A stretch of DNA of 64,000 nt from Clostridium vincentii (GCF_002995745.1 NZ_PVXQ01000006.1:62001-126000); one strand, 5' to 3'. Counted from the stretch's first letter, positions 30,651 through 40,209 are shown. Numbers and translations are program-made. The notes: a model not told the origin generated them from the sequence alone.

Positions 30651-30690
30651 AAGGAGTTTTACTAAATTATTTAGTAAGACTCCTTTTTTA
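30651..30690 (+). terminator. Terminator of the ilv operon
   Basis: AAGGAGT...TACTAAA pairs with TTTAGTA...ACTCCTT around a 3-base loop (about 15 bp, one mismatch), then TTTTTT. Confidence 0.9.
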
Positions 30691-30807
30691 ATTTAAAAAA
30701 ATGGCATAGTTACTTTTTATACAATGAATTAATATGTAGCCACCTAACTATAAATATCCTAAAATATGACGATAATATTAATAATGTCTAAATGTTGTAT
30801 AAATATG

Positions 30808-30836
30808 TTGCAATATTTATATAAGATAAGTATTAT
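30808..30836 (+). promoter_or_regulatory. Promoter of the marR-ABC exporter operon
   Basis: TTGCAA, a 17-bp spacer, then TATTAT, 34 bp before the marR start. Confidence 0.65.
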
Positions 30837-30841
30837 ATTAG

Positions 30842-30853
30842 TTAGTCGACTAA
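30842..30853. promoter_or_regulatory. Probable MarR autoregulatory operator
   Basis: Perfect 12-bp palindrome TTAGTCGACTAA, between the -10 and the ribosome site of marR. Position and symmetry fit MarR-family operators. Confidence 0.65.
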
Positions 30854-30869
30854 TTAAAGGAGGTTTGAA

Positions 30870-31343
30870 ATGGAATGTTTCCCTAAAGATTCCGTATATG
30901 GTTTGTTTGCAGAAATAGGACGGTTACATTTTTTAAGGACACATAGTTTTTTGGAAAAAACAGGGGTATACCCAGGTCAACCTCCATTACTATTTGCACT
31001 TTATAAAAAAAATGGACAAAGTCAAAAGGATCTAGCAAAGAAAATGAGAATACAACCTGCCACTATGACGGTAATGATAAAAAGGATGGAGAAAACAAAT
31101 TTTATTAAACGTGAGCAGGATGAAAAGGATCAAAGGATTTCTAGAATTTATATTACTGAAAAAGGTAATGATGTTTGTAAACAGTTAATAGAGATACACA
31201 AAGGAATGGAAGCGGAATGCTTTGAAAATTTTACTCAAGACGAGAAGATAGTGTTAAGAAGATTATTGATGCAGATAAGAGATAATTTAGTTGTAGGTTG
31301 TGATAAATCTAAGGAAAGCCAGGAAGTGGAGGATAATAGATAA
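30870..31343 (+). CDS. MarR-family transcriptional repressor
   Basis: 157 residues with the MarR winged helix: GVYPGQPPLLFALYKKNGQS, DLAKKMRIQPATMTVMIKRM and the wing DEKDQRISRIYITEKG. Its stop codon overlaps the start of the first exporter gene (TAATG), so regulator and exporter are one operon. By analogy with the family it should release DNA on binding a drug-like ligand and de-repress export. Confidence 0.92.
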   Translation: MECFPKDSVYGLFAEIGRLHFLRTHSFLEKTGVYPGQPPLLFALYKKNGQSQKDLAKKMRIQPATMTVMIKRMEKTNFIKREQDEKDQRISRIYITEKGNDVCKQLIEIHKGMEAECFENFTQDEKIVLRRLLMQIRDNLVVGCDKSKESQEVEDNR

Positions 31344-33574
31344 TGTTAAAAATATTAAAATACATGAAAAAATCAGCCTTGTCAGTTATGGTTATAGTAG
31401 CACTTTTAGTACTACAAGCAGCCTGTGATCTTGCCCTTCCAGACTATACATCTAAAATAGTTAATGTGGGGATACAACAGGGTGGTGTTCTAAATGCAGT
31501 ACCTGATGTAATAAGTAAAAGTGAACTTGAAAAATTAACTTTGTTTATGAATGAAGAAGATAAAAATATAGTTTTAGATAATTATAAAAGCTTAGATAAG
31601 GCTTCAGACGCTACAAAGGAAGAACTTAGTGGTGATGGAGCCGTATATGAGTTAAATACTGAAGATAAAGAGAAACTTGATAATCTTAATGCTATATTTG
31701 GAAAGCCGATGCTAATAGTATCAGGTATTAATGAAGATAGCGACCAAACAAAGGTTATGAAGGAACAATTATTAGCTAATATGCCACCTCAAATGATAGA
31801 GGCAGCTGATGGGGACATTCTTAAAATATTAGCTATGTTACCTCAAGAACAATTAACGAATATTACAGATGAAATAAACAAAAGTTTTGAGGAAATGCCA
31901 GATACTATAATAACTCAAGGCGCAGTTTCCTATGTAAAGGCTGAATATACCAATCTAGGATTAGACACTGATAGTTTTCAGAAAAATTATATATTACTAG
32001 CAGGCGTTAAAATGCTTGGGCTAGCACTTATAAGTATGATTGCTACAGTTGCAGTAGGATTCTTAGGAGCTAAGGTAGCAGCAAAACTTGGACAAGATCT
32101 TAGAAGTAAGGTATTTAAGAAGGTTGTTTCATTTTCCAATACAGAAATGGATAAATTTTCAACAGCATCTTTAATTACCCGTAGCACTAATGATATTCAA
32201 CAAATTCAGACCCTTATGGTTATGCTACTTAGGATATTATTCTATGCACCAATTCTTGCAATTGGTGGTGTTATTAAAGTATTAAATACTAATACTTCTA
32301 TGGGATGGATAATAGGAGTGGCAGTTATGGCTATTTTATCCCTTGTAATATTATTATTTGCAGTAGTAATGCCTAAGTTTAAGATAGTACAAAAACTTGT
32401 AGATAAGCTTAACTTGGTAACTCGTGAAATTTTAACAGGAATACTTGTAATTCGTGCATTCAGTACTGAAAAGCATGAAGAAAAGAGATTTGATGTTGCT
32501 AATCAAGATTTAACAAGAACAAATCTTTTTGTAACTAGAACAATGTCTCTTATGATGCCACTTATGATGTTAATTATGAATGGTATTACAATATTAATTG
32601 TATGGAGTGGAGCCCATAGTATTAATGATGGTGTAATGCAGGTTGGAGATATGATGGCATTTATACAATATACAATGCAAATCATAATGGCATTCTTAAT
32701 GATATCAATGGTATCTATAATGCTTCCTAGAGCAGCTGTATCAGCTGTTCGTGTAGAAGAAATATTATCAACGGGTCTTTCAATAGAAGATCCTAAGAAT
32801 AAAAAGAATTTTGATGATAATAAAAAGGGAGTAATTGAATTTAAGGATGTTGCCTTTAAATATCCAGGGGCAGATGAAAATGTATTAAGTAATATAAGTT
32901 TCACAGCAAAACCAGGTGAAACAACAGCATTTATTGGTAGTACAGGTAGTGGTAAATCTACGTTAATTAATTTAATACCTAGATTTTACGATATAAGTAA
33001 GGGTGAAATTTTAGTTGATGGAGTTAATGTTAAAGATGTATCTCAACATGACTTAAGAGAACGAATTGGATATGTTCCACAAAAGGGCATATTATTCTCT
33101 GGAACAATTGAGTCTAATCTGAAATATGGTAGAGATAATGCTACAGAAGAAGAAATTACAAAGGCAGCAAGAATTTCTCAAGCTACAGAATTTATCTCCT
33201 CAATGTCAGAAGGGCTTCAAACTGAAATATCCCAAGGTGGAACAAATGTATCAGGTGGGCAAAAACAAAGACTATCTATTGCAAGAGCTATTGCTAAGAA
33301 TCCAGAGATCTATATATTTGATGATAGTTTTTCAGCACTAGATTTTAAAACTGATACACTTTTAAGAAAAGCATTAAAGCATGAAACAGCAGAAAGCACA
33401 GTACTTATAGTTGCTCAAAGAATAAGTACAATTTTACAAGCTGACCAAATTATAGTGCTAGAAGAAGGTCAGGTAGTTGGGATAGGTACCCATAAAGAGC
33501 TTCTAAATAATTGTGAAGTATATAAGCAAATAGCTTTATCACAACTTTCAAAGGAGGAGCTAGACCATGAGTAA
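31343..33574 (+). CDS. ABC exporter half-transporter, first subunit, with large external domain
   Basis: 743 residues, versus about 580 for the family. Membrane segment 1 (about 12-28) is followed by a ~170-residue insertion (about 35-210) predicted outside the cell, then the other five segments and a nucleotide-binding domain. Walker A IGSTGSGKST (near 530), signature VSGGQKQR, Walker B IYIFDDSFSALD. The catalytic Glu is Asp, as in the inactive site of heterodimeric exporters such as TM287/288 and BmrCD. It pairs with the next gene (8-bp overlap). Confidence 0.92.
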   Translation: MLKILKYMKKSALSVMVIVALLVLQAACDLALPDYTSKIVNVGIQQGGVLNAVPDVISKSELEKLTLFMNEEDKNIVLDNYKSLDKASDATKEELSGDGAVYELNTEDKEKLDNLNAIFGKPMLIVSGINEDSDQTKVMKEQLLANMPPQMIEAADGDILKILAMLPQEQLTNITDEINKSFEEMPDTIITQGAVSYVKAEYTNLGLDTDSFQKNYILLAGVKMLGLALISMIATVAVGFLGAKVAAKLGQDLRSKVFKKVVSFSNTEMDKFSTASLITRSTNDIQQIQTLMVMLLRILFYAPILAIGGVIKVLNTNTSMGWIIGVAVMAILSLVILLFAVVMPKFKIVQKLVDKLNLVTREILTGILVIRAFSTEKHEEKRFDVANQDLTRTNLFVTRTMSLMMPLMMLIMNGITILIVWSGAHSINDGVMQVGDMMAFIQYTMQIIMAFLMISMVSIMLPRAAVSAVRVEEILSTGLSIEDPKNKKNFDDNKKGVIEFKDVAFKYPGADENVLSNISFTAKPGETTAFIGSTGSGKSTLINLIPRFYDISKGEILVDGVNVKDVSQHDLRERIGYVPQKGILFSGTIESNLKYGRDNATEEEITKAARISQATEFISSMSEGLQTEISQGGTNVSGGQKQRLSIARAIAKNPEIYIFDDSFSALDFKTDTLLRKALKHETAESTVLIVAQRISTILQADQIIVLEEGQVVGIGTHKELLNNCEVYKQIALSQLSKEELDHE

Positions 33575-35423
33575 GGAAAACAAAAAACAAGATATGGGCG
33601 GAGGCCCTATGGGCGCAATGATGAAAGGCGGAGAAAAGGCTAAGAATTTTAAGGAAACTATGAAGACTCTTTTAAAATATTTAAAGCCTTATAGAACATC
33701 AATAATAATGGTTGTAATATTTGCCATTGGAAGTTCAGCCTTTAATATAGTTGGACCTAAAATACTAGGTGAACAAGTTACAAATATATTTGAAGGTTTA
33801 TTAGCTAAAATATCTGGAACTGGAGATGGGATTGACTTTGAGTCCTTAGGAAAGACCTTATTAATGCTTTTAGGCTTATATGTTATTAGTGCACTACTTT
33901 CCTTTATTCAAGGCTATATAATGAGTGGTGTTACTCAGAAGGTTTCTTATAAATTAAGACGGGACCTTTCAGAGAAAATTAATAGAATGCCTTTAAAGTA
34001 TTTTGATACAAGAACCCATGGAGAAGTATTATCAAGGGTTACAAATGATATAGATACAGTAAGCCAAAATTTAAATCAAAGTATGACGCAGGTAATATCA
34101 TCTATTGCTACTATGATTGGTGTACTTATAATGATGTTATCAATAAGTGCTACTATGACTATTGCAACATTACTAATGATACCTGTTTCAGGAGTGTTAA
34201 TTGCTCTTGTAGTTAAGAAATCACAAAAGTTTTTTAAAGCTCAGCAAGAATTTTTAGGTCATGTAAATGGGCAAGTGGAAGAAATTTATAGTGGACATAA
34301 TATAGTTAAGGCATTTAATGGTGAAGAAGATGCTGTAAAAGAATTTGATAAGCTAAATGATAACTTATATGATTCAGGTTGGAAGTCACAATTCTTATCA
34401 GGTATGATGATGCCAATAATGATATTTATTGGTAATTTAGGATATGTTATGGTATCAATACTTGGTGGATGGCTTGCAATTAAAAAGACTATTGCAGTTG
34501 GAGACATTTTAGCCTTTGTTCAATATATAAGATCCTTTACTCAACCTATGGCACAAGTTGCTCAAATTGCGAACTTAATGCAATCTACAGCAGCAGCAGC
34601 AGAAAGAGTATTTGAATTTGTTGATGAAGATGAGGAAGAACAAATATCTGAAAAAGCTGTTTCTATTGAAGGTCTTGAAGGTCAAGTTACTTTCCAAGAT
34701 GTTAATTTTGGATATAATGCTGATAAGACTATAATTAATGATTTTACAGCTAAGATTAAGCCGGGACAGAAGGTGGCGATTGTTGGACCTACAGGAGCTG
34801 GTAAAACTACTATAGTTAAGCTTCTTATGAGATTCTACGATCTAAATAGCGGTGATATTTTAATTGATGGAAATAGTATTACAGATTTTAATCGTAGTGA
34901 ATTAAGAGAATTATTTGGAATGGTTCTTCAAGATACTTGGTTATTTAATGGTAGTATAAGAGAAAATATCAGATATGGTAATCTTAATGCAACTGATGAA
35001 GAAGTTATTCAAGCTGCTAAAGCAGCTCATGTTCATCATTTTGTTAAAACACTGCCTGCTGGATATGATATGGAGTTAAATGAAGAAGCGAGTAATGTAT
35101 CTCAAGGACAAAAGCAACTTTTAACAATTGCTCGTGCTATTTTAGCAGATCCAAAGATATTAATACTTGATGAAGCAACAAGCTCTGTTGATACAAGAAC
35201 AGAAGTTTTAATTCAAAAAGCTATGGATAATTTAATGCATGGCAGAACAAGCTTTATAATAGCTCATAGATTATCTACTATTCGCAATGCAGATTTAATT
35301 TTAGTGATGAAGGATGGAGATATAGTAGAACAGGGAAGCCATGAAGAATTATTAAAGGCTGATGGATTCTATTGCAATTTATATAATTCACAATTTGATA
35401 AGATTAGTGATGAAGCTGTTTAA
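33567..35423 (+). CDS. ABC exporter half-transporter, second subunit
   Basis: 618 residues: six membrane segments (about 42-325) and a nucleotide-binding domain. Walker A VGPTGAGKTT (near 405), Walker B ILILDEATSSVD with intact catalytic Glu, but a degenerate signature VSQGQKQ. This complements the preceding subunit: one canonical and one degenerate ATP site in the heterodimer. The N-terminus is glycine/methionine rich (GGGPMGAMMKGG). The substrate is unknown; MarR control suggests drugs or toxic metabolites. Confidence 0.92.
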   Translation: MSKENKKQDMGGGPMGAMMKGGEKAKNFKETMKTLLKYLKPYRTSIIMVVIFAIGSSAFNIVGPKILGEQVTNIFEGLLAKISGTGDGIDFESLGKTLLMLLGLYVISALLSFIQGYIMSGVTQKVSYKLRRDLSEKINRMPLKYFDTRTHGEVLSRVTNDIDTVSQNLNQSMTQVISSIATMIGVLIMMLSISATMTIATLLMIPVSGVLIALVVKKSQKFFKAQQEFLGHVNGQVEEIYSGHNIVKAFNGEEDAVKEFDKLNDNLYDSGWKSQFLSGMMMPIMIFIGNLGYVMVSILGGWLAIKKTIAVGDILAFVQYIRSFTQPMAQVAQIANLMQSTAAAAERVFEFVDEDEEEQISEKAVSIEGLEGQVTFQDVNFGYNADKTIINDFTAKIKPGQKVAIVGPTGAGKTTIVKLLMRFYDLNSGDILIDGNSITDFNRSELRELFGMVLQDTWLFNGSIRENIRYGNLNATDEEVIQAAKAAHVHHFVKTLPAGYDMELNEEASNVSQGQKQLLTIARAILADPKILILDEATSSVDTRTEVLIQKAMDNLMHGRTSFIIAHRLSTIRNADLILVMKDGDIVEQGSHEELLKADGFYCNLYNSQFDKISDEAV

Positions 35424-35425
35424 AA

Positions 35426-35692
35426 ATGAATTATGTTTATATTTTAAAATGTGGAGATAATACCTTATACACAGGATGGACAAATAACTTAGAAAAAAGA
35501 TTTGAAGATCATAAACAGGGAAAAGGAGCTAAGTATACTAAGGGGCGAGGGCCCCTAGAAATTGTATATCATGAAGTCTTTGAAAATAAGGTGGATGCTA
35601 TGAAAAGAGAATATGCTATAAAAAAACTAACCAGAAAAGAAAAGGACGTTTTAGTAGAAAGCTTCAAGAGTAGGGTTACAACGATAAAATAA
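35426..35692 (+). CDS. GIY-YIG domain protein (UPF0213 type)
   Basis: 88 residues, a stand-alone GIY-YIG nuclease-like domain: YVYILKCGDNTLYTGWTNN and the Glu-containing C-terminal part EYAIKKLTRKEK. Function in bacteria is unsettled. It starts 2 bp after the exporter stop, so it is probably co-transcribed. A strong terminator follows. Confidence 0.88.
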   Translation: MNYVYILKCGDNTLYTGWTNNLEKRFEDHKQGKGAKYTKGRGPLEIVYHEVFENKVDAMKREYAIKKLTRKEKDVLVESFKSRVTTIK

Positions 35693-35705
35693 TATCCGAA
35701 TTATA

Positions 35706-35759
35706 ACTATAAATTTAGACTGATAAAAGTCGCTTCTTATAAAAAGAAGCGACTTTTTT
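35706..35759. terminator. Terminator, first copy of a 53/54-bp repeat
   Basis: AAAAGTCGCTTCTT and its complement form a 14-bp stem, followed by six T. The whole 54-bp segment recurs at 38737-38789 with one substitution and one loop indel. It also serves the convergent ABC-2 genes. Confidence 0.92.
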
Positions 35760-35783
35760 ATGTCTAAAGCTAAAAAATACTAA

Positions 35784-36575
35784 TCAACTTCCAGTGCTTT
35801 CATATTTACTAATACCTATAACCCATATTCTATAAGCAATTATAAATGCTACTACTGCAATTAAACAGGTTAATAATATTCCCTGTACAAAGTTTTCTCT
35901 TCCTAAAAAATATGCTCCTGGATAGTATCCAGTAAAAGCAAAAGGAATTAAGAAAGTTACTATAAATCTGATACCAAAAGGATATATAGAAATAGGATAT
36001 TTAACAAAACTACTTAATTGATAAGCCATAAACATATAGCTTTGTGCAAATTTAACCCAAAAAGCTAAGGAAGTAACTGCGAGTTTTATAGATGTATATA
36101 TTAATGTTGCAAATAAAATTACAACTATTAGTGTTAGCAATTTAATTATAGTTACTTCAATTTCAAGGTTAATCCAAGATGTTATAAGAAGGATTGAACC
36201 TATAATTATTTCACCAAAGCCATCTGGTTGGAATTTTTCTGAAATAACTTGAAAAAGTGGATTAAGAGGCCTAACTAAATATTTATCGAATTCTCCTTGA
36301 ACTATTGTTTTCCAGCTAAATATCCACAAATAGTCTGTAAAAACATGATCAATTCCTCGAGGGATTTGTGCGAATCCATAGATGAATAATATTTCGTAGA
36401 AATTCCATCCTTGAAGAGTTGGAATAGAATTAAATATTAATTGAATAAAAATTACACCAACAAATTGTACTAACACAAAACCTATTAATCCTAAGATAAA
36501 ATCTGCTCTATATTCAATTAAGGTTTTAATATATTGCTGTAGAAATTTTAAATATAATTTCATATATCTCTTCAT
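35784..36575 (-). CDS. ABC-2 type export permease (COG3694 type)
   Basis: 263 residues with six predicted membrane segments and family stretches RGIDHVFTDYLWIFSWKTI and GEFDKYLVRPLNPLFQVISE. Last gene of a three-gene minus-strand operon (ATPase, permease, permease). Family members export antibiotics or other unknown substrates. It starts 5 bp after the previous stop. Confidence 0.87.
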   Translation of the reverse strand: MKRYMKLYLKFLQQYIKTLIEYRADFILGLIGFVLVQFVGVIFIQLIFNSIPTLQGWNFYEILFIYGFAQIPRGIDHVFTDYLWIFSWKTIVQGEFDKYLVRPLNPLFQVISEKFQPDGFGEIIIGSILLITSWINLEIEVTIIKLLTLIVVILFATLIYTSIKLAVTSLAFWVKFAQSYMFMAYQLSSFVKYPISIYPFGIRFIVTFLIPFAFTGYYPGAYFLGRENFVQGILLTCLIAVVAFIIAYRIWVIGISKYESTGS

Positions 36576-36579
36576 ATAC

Positions 36580-37398
36580 TCAACCTCCTAAAATAGTTAA
36601 AGTTTTAATTAATTTTTTCCACATTATTTTTGCTATTAGTATTAATATTATTATCCATATACCTTGGACTGTTAATGCTTTTAAAATTTCAAAATCATTT
36701 AATTTTCCCAGGTATATCATAGTAGGGGTATAAATCATAGAACTAAAAGGCAAAAATTTAAATAAAGGCTGTGCCCATACTGGAAAAAACACAATTGGTA
36801 TCATAATTCCAGATAAAAGTTGGACTATAGCTTGTGTTATTTGAGATAAGCCCCACATATTAGTTATTTTAAATGATAATAACCCAAAGATATAATTAAA
36901 ATAAAAATTAAGCAGTATTCCAAGTATCATACTGATGAAATAAAATAAAATATTTACTATACTTATATACCCAAAGAATCTATAAAACATAGTTGTTGTG
37001 ATCAAGAAGGTACCTATAAATATAAATATAAAATTATAAAATATAGTTCCAAGGCCCTGAAATAACATTCTCTTCTCATAGCTAATTGGTCTAATTAAAT
37101 TAATGGCAATAGATCCATCTTTCACTTCTCTAGAGATATCAGAGCCAATATCAACAGATATCATTAAGTTTGTCAAAAATGAAATAAATAGATATATTAT
37201 CATTTCATTAAAGCTAAATCCATGTATAGAAGCACCTGTAGAACTTCCATAGATTGCTTTCCATAAATAATAGGTTACTGCGAGCATTAATGATTCACCA
37301 AATATAAATATAAGTACATTTGCTTTATAAGATATAAGCCGTTGAAATGTATTAGTAGCAAAGGGTAAGTAGGTTTTTAAATTTTTTACGTAGTTCAT
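36580..37398 (-). CDS. ABC-2 type export permease (COG4587 type)
   Basis: 272 residues, about six membrane segments: NVLIFIFGESLMLAVTYYLW, DIGSDISREVKDGSIAINLI, RPISYEKRMLFQ. It is the partner of the following permease and of the ATPase encoded 3 bp upstream. Confidence 0.87.
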   Translation of the reverse strand: MNYVKNLKTYLPFATNTFQRLISYKANVLIFIFGESLMLAVTYYLWKAIYGSSTGASIHGFSFNEMIIYLFISFLTNLMISVDIGSDISREVKDGSIAINLIRPISYEKRMLFQGLGTIFYNFIFIFIGTFLITTTMFYRFFGYISIVNILFYFISMILGILLNFYFNYIFGLLSFKITNMWGLSQITQAIVQLLSGIMIPIVFFPVWAQPLFKFLPFSSMIYTPTMIYLGKLNDFEILKALTVQGIWIIILILIAKIMWKKLIKTLTILGG

Positions 37399-37401
37399 AA
37401 C

Positions 37402-38403
37402 CTACACCCCTCTTCTATACATCTTTTTAATAATATCCTCAATACTTGTATCTTTAATTGAAAAATCTAAAACAGTAAATTGTTTCATGATTTTTGACAT
37501 GATAGCAGATGTAGTTATTTTATTTTTATTAAATGTTATCATAAATTTATTTTCTATGACTTCTATTTTAAACTCATCATCCTGCAGGTCCAATTCATTC
37601 TTAAGATCTAGTTCCTCTAATTTTATGTCTTCCTTAAATTGAATTTCTATAGTTGTTAAATATCCATAAAGCGCTTTTATATCATCGATTTTACCATCAT
37701 ATATTTTTTGACCATTATCAATAATAATAATCCTGCTACATAGTTCCTCTATATCAATTAAATCATGAGTTGTTAATATAATTGTTGTATCAAACTCATC
37801 ATTAATAAGCTTAATAGCTTTTCTAACCTTTTCTTTTACTACAACATCTAACCCAATTGTTGGTTCGTCAAGATATAAAACCTTTGGATTATGAATTAAT
37901 GCAGCAGCTAAATCAGCTCTCATTCTTTGACCTAAAGATAAAGTTCTAACAGGGCTTAAGTAAAAAGGCTGCAAGTCTAAAACCTCATTTAGAAAAGACA
38001 TCCTTTCTTTGAAAGCATCATCAGGTACATTGTAAATATCCTTAAGCAATGTGAATGTTTCTGAAATAGGCAAGTCCCACCATAACTGAGTCTTTTGGCC
38101 AAAGACTACACCTATATTTTTAGCATTAGCTTCCCTATTTTCATACGGGATAAGCCCATTAACGTAAACGGTTCCGGAGTTGGGTGTAAGAATGCCTGTC
38201 ATCATTTTTATTGTCGTAGATTTACCGGCTCCATTAGCACCTATATATCCAACTATCTCTCCTTTTTTTATCTCAAAACTTATGTTGTTAACAGCAACTT
38301 TATTAGTATAGTCAGTAGAAAAAAAGGATTTAATAGCTCCTTTAAATCCAGGATATTTTTTATTAATTCTAAATTTCTTAGTTAAATTATCAACCCTAAT
38401 CAT
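37402..38403 (-). CDS. ABC-2 export ATPase (COG4586 type)
   Basis: 333 residues: Walker A YIGANGAGKSTTIKMM, GVVFGQKTQLWWDLP, signature LSLGQRMRADLAA, Walker B VLYLDEPTIGLDV and a C-terminal extension of about 80 residues typical of this subgroup. First gene of the operon; AGGGGTG lies upstream of the ATG. With the two permeases it forms one exporter. The whole operon lies between the two copies of the 53/54-bp repeat. Confidence 0.92.
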   Translation of the reverse strand: MIRVDNLTKKFRINKKYPGFKGAIKSFFSTDYTNKVAVNNISFEIKKGEIVGYIGANGAGKSTTIKMMTGILTPNSGTVYVNGLIPYENREANAKNIGVVFGQKTQLWWDLPISETFTLLKDIYNVPDDAFKERMSFLNEVLDLQPFYLSPVRTLSLGQRMRADLAAALIHNPKVLYLDEPTIGLDVVVKEKVRKAIKLINDEFDTTIILTTHDLIDIEELCSRIIIIDNGQKIYDGKIDDIKALYGYLTTIEIQFKEDIKLEELDLKNELDLQDDEFKIEVIENKFMITFNKNKITTSAIMSKIMKQFTVLDFSIKDTSIEDIIKKMYRRGV

Positions 38404-38553
38404 AAATTCACCCCTTTAATAATTAACTTAATTACTTAATTTTAACATTAAATTTTTGAATTGAAAAGTTTAATGGTTAAGTATTAAAAATGAATTATAT
38501 AAGAAGATAAATCAGAGAAAATAAGTAATCTTAGTGGAAAACTTTAAGTCGCG

Positions 38554-38581
38554 TTGACAATCCCAAAATAAAATGTATAAT
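38554..38581 (+). promoter_or_regulatory. Promoter of the SAM-riboswitch transcript
   Basis: Consensus TTGACA, a 16-bp spacer, then consensus TATAAT, 33 bp before the aptamer. Confidence 0.85.
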
Positions 38582-38613
38582 AGAGTCTAACGACAATTAA
38601 ATAAATAAGTATA

Positions 38614-38718
38614 CCTTATTAAGAGTGGTGGAGGGACCGGCCCTTTGAAGCCCAGCAACCTGTAATGTTTTATTACGTGGTGCTAAATCCTGCAGGAATA
38701 TCTCCTGGCAGATAAGAA
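38614..38718 (+). ncRNA. SAM-I (S-box) riboswitch aptamer
   Basis: All core blocks are present in order: CTTATTAAGAG, GGTGGAGGGAC, GGCCCTTTGAAGCCCAGCAA (38639-38658), GGTGCTAAATCCTGCAG and the closing GATAAG. On binding S-adenosylmethionine it should stop transcription. The 3' P1 strand ATAAGAA can pair with TTCTTAT in the terminator downstream to form the antiterminator. Confidence 0.97.
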
Positions 38719-38736
38719 AAATAATAGTCTCATTAG

Positions 38737-38789
38737 ACTATAAATTTAGACTGATAACAGTCGCTTCTTATAAAAGAAGCGACTTTTTT
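38737..38789 (+). terminator. SAM riboswitch terminator, second copy of the 53/54-bp repeat
   Basis: CAGTCGCTTCTT-ATAAA-AGAAGCGACTTTTTT. It is the expression platform of the riboswitch and is nearly identical to the segment at 35706-35759, which has no aptamer. Confidence 0.93.
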
Positions 38790-38815
38790 GTACAAAAAAA
38801 TGGAGGCTAAAGAAT

Positions 38816-39964
38816 ATGAGTGATAAATGTAATTTTGAAACTAGAGCAGTAAGAGGAGCATCAGGGGGAGATCGTATAACTGGTGCCATAAGTTTTCCAA
38901 TATACCAAAGTGCAACATTTAAGCACGCTGGATTAAATGAAAGTACAGGATATGATTATTCAAGACTTCAAAATCCAACTGTGGAAGAACTTGAGAAGAC
39001 AGTAGCTTTATTAGAAAAGGGTGAAGAGGCCTTAGCTTTTGCCACAGGTCTAGCAGCGATTACCTGTTGTATTCATTTATTTAAGGGCGGAGACCATGTT
39101 ATTATTTCAGAAGATTTATATGGAGGAACTTTTAGATTATTTCATGATATATATAATGACCTTGGAATAGAGGCAACCTTTGTAGACACTAGAAATTTAG
39201 AGGAAGTAGAAAAAGCGGTAAAGAAAAATACTAAGGGAATACTAATTGAGACTCCTTCCAATCCGTCTTTAAGAATTACAGATATAAGAGCCATTGGGAA
39301 AATAGCAAAAACGAATAATCTTATATTTATAGTGGATAATACATTCTTAACTCCTTACTATCAAAGACCCTTAGAGCTTGGAGCAGATGTAGTAGTACAT
39401 AGTGGAACAAAGTATCTAGGAGGGCATAATGATGTTTTAGCAGGACTTATTGTAGTTAAGGATAAGACCCATGTTGAAAGATTAAAATATATTCAAATGT
39501 CTACGGGGGCAACACTAGGAGCTTTTGAGGCTTGGCTAGTTTTAAGAGGAATTAAGACTCTTCATATAAGACTAGATAGATCACAGGATAATGCCATTGC
39601 AGTTGCGAACTGGTTAGATAAGCAAGAAGAAATTACAGAGGTTCATTATGTAGGGATTGTGGGAAGTGAAGGTTATGAAATAAACAAATCTCAAAGTTCT
39701 GGTTTTGGAACTACATTATCCTTTAGGGTTAAAGATATAGGGTTAGTAGCTAAAATCTTAAAAAGTGTAAAAGTAGTGTCCTTTGCAGAAAGTTTAGGAG
39801 GAGTAGATTTATTAATAACCTATCCATTCACTCAGACTCATGCTGAAATGCCAGATGATCTTAGAAAGAAATTAGGTGTAGATGAGTATTTATTAAGACT
39901 TTCAGTAGGAATAGAAAACATCGATGATATATTAGGTGATTTAAAGCAAGCTATTAAGGGATAA
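38816..39964 (+). CDS. PLP-dependent transsulfuration enzyme (cystathionine gamma-synthase-like)
   Basis: 382 residues of the Cys/Met metabolism family: FPIYQSATFKHAG, YDYSRLQNPTVEELE, FATGLAAITC, VDNTFLTPYYQRP, PLP lysine in HSGTKYLGGHNDV, and STGATLGAFEAWLVLRGIKT. Under SAM riboswitch control it most likely serves methionine synthesis, as cystathionine gamma-synthase or O-acetylhomoserine sulfhydrylase (MetI/MetB-like). Cystathionine gamma-lyase or methionine gamma-lyase activity cannot be excluded. AATGGAGG lies upstream; a terminator follows. Confidence 0.9.
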   Translation: MSDKCNFETRAVRGASGGDRITGAISFPIYQSATFKHAGLNESTGYDYSRLQNPTVEELEKTVALLEKGEEALAFATGLAAITCCIHLFKGGDHVIISEDLYGGTFRLFHDIYNDLGIEATFVDTRNLEEVEKAVKKNTKGILIETPSNPSLRITDIRAIGKIAKTNNLIFIVDNTFLTPYYQRPLELGADVVVHSGTKYLGGHNDVLAGLIVVKDKTHVERLKYIQMSTGATLGAFEAWLVLRGIKTLHIRLDRSQDNAIAVANWLDKQEEITEVHYVGIVGSEGYEINKSQSSGFGTTLSFRVKDIGLVAKILKSVKVVSFAESLGGVDLLITYPFTQTHAEMPDDLRKKLGVDEYLLRLSVGIENIDDILGDLKQAIKG

Positions 39965-39965
39965 T

Positions 39966-40004
39966 AAAAAATCGACTTATCTATTTACGATAAGTCGATT
40001 TTTT
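39966..40004 (+). terminator. Terminator of the transsulfuration gene
   Basis: Perfect stem AAAAAATCGACTTATC and its complement around a 7-base loop. Confidence 0.93.
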
Positions 40005-40006
40005 AT

Positions 40007-40209
40007 GGCATTATTGCACAGAATAATCTTAAAGGGAGACGAGGTATATTTCACATGATTTTATTGGAATAATATTAATTGTAACTCAATTGTAAGATTT
40101 CAAATAGTATATTATATAGACAATCCTAGTAATTATGATAAAATGTTTATAGGGTATAAAGTACAAAAAAAAGGAAGTGTATTATTATAGAGAGAAATAT
40201 AGATTAAAT
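40007..40209 (+). other. Promoter region of the glmS transcript
   Basis: No gene is seen. AT-rich with possible -35/-10 pairs (TTGTAA near 40094 followed by AT-rich hexamers); none is decisive. Confidence 0.35.
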
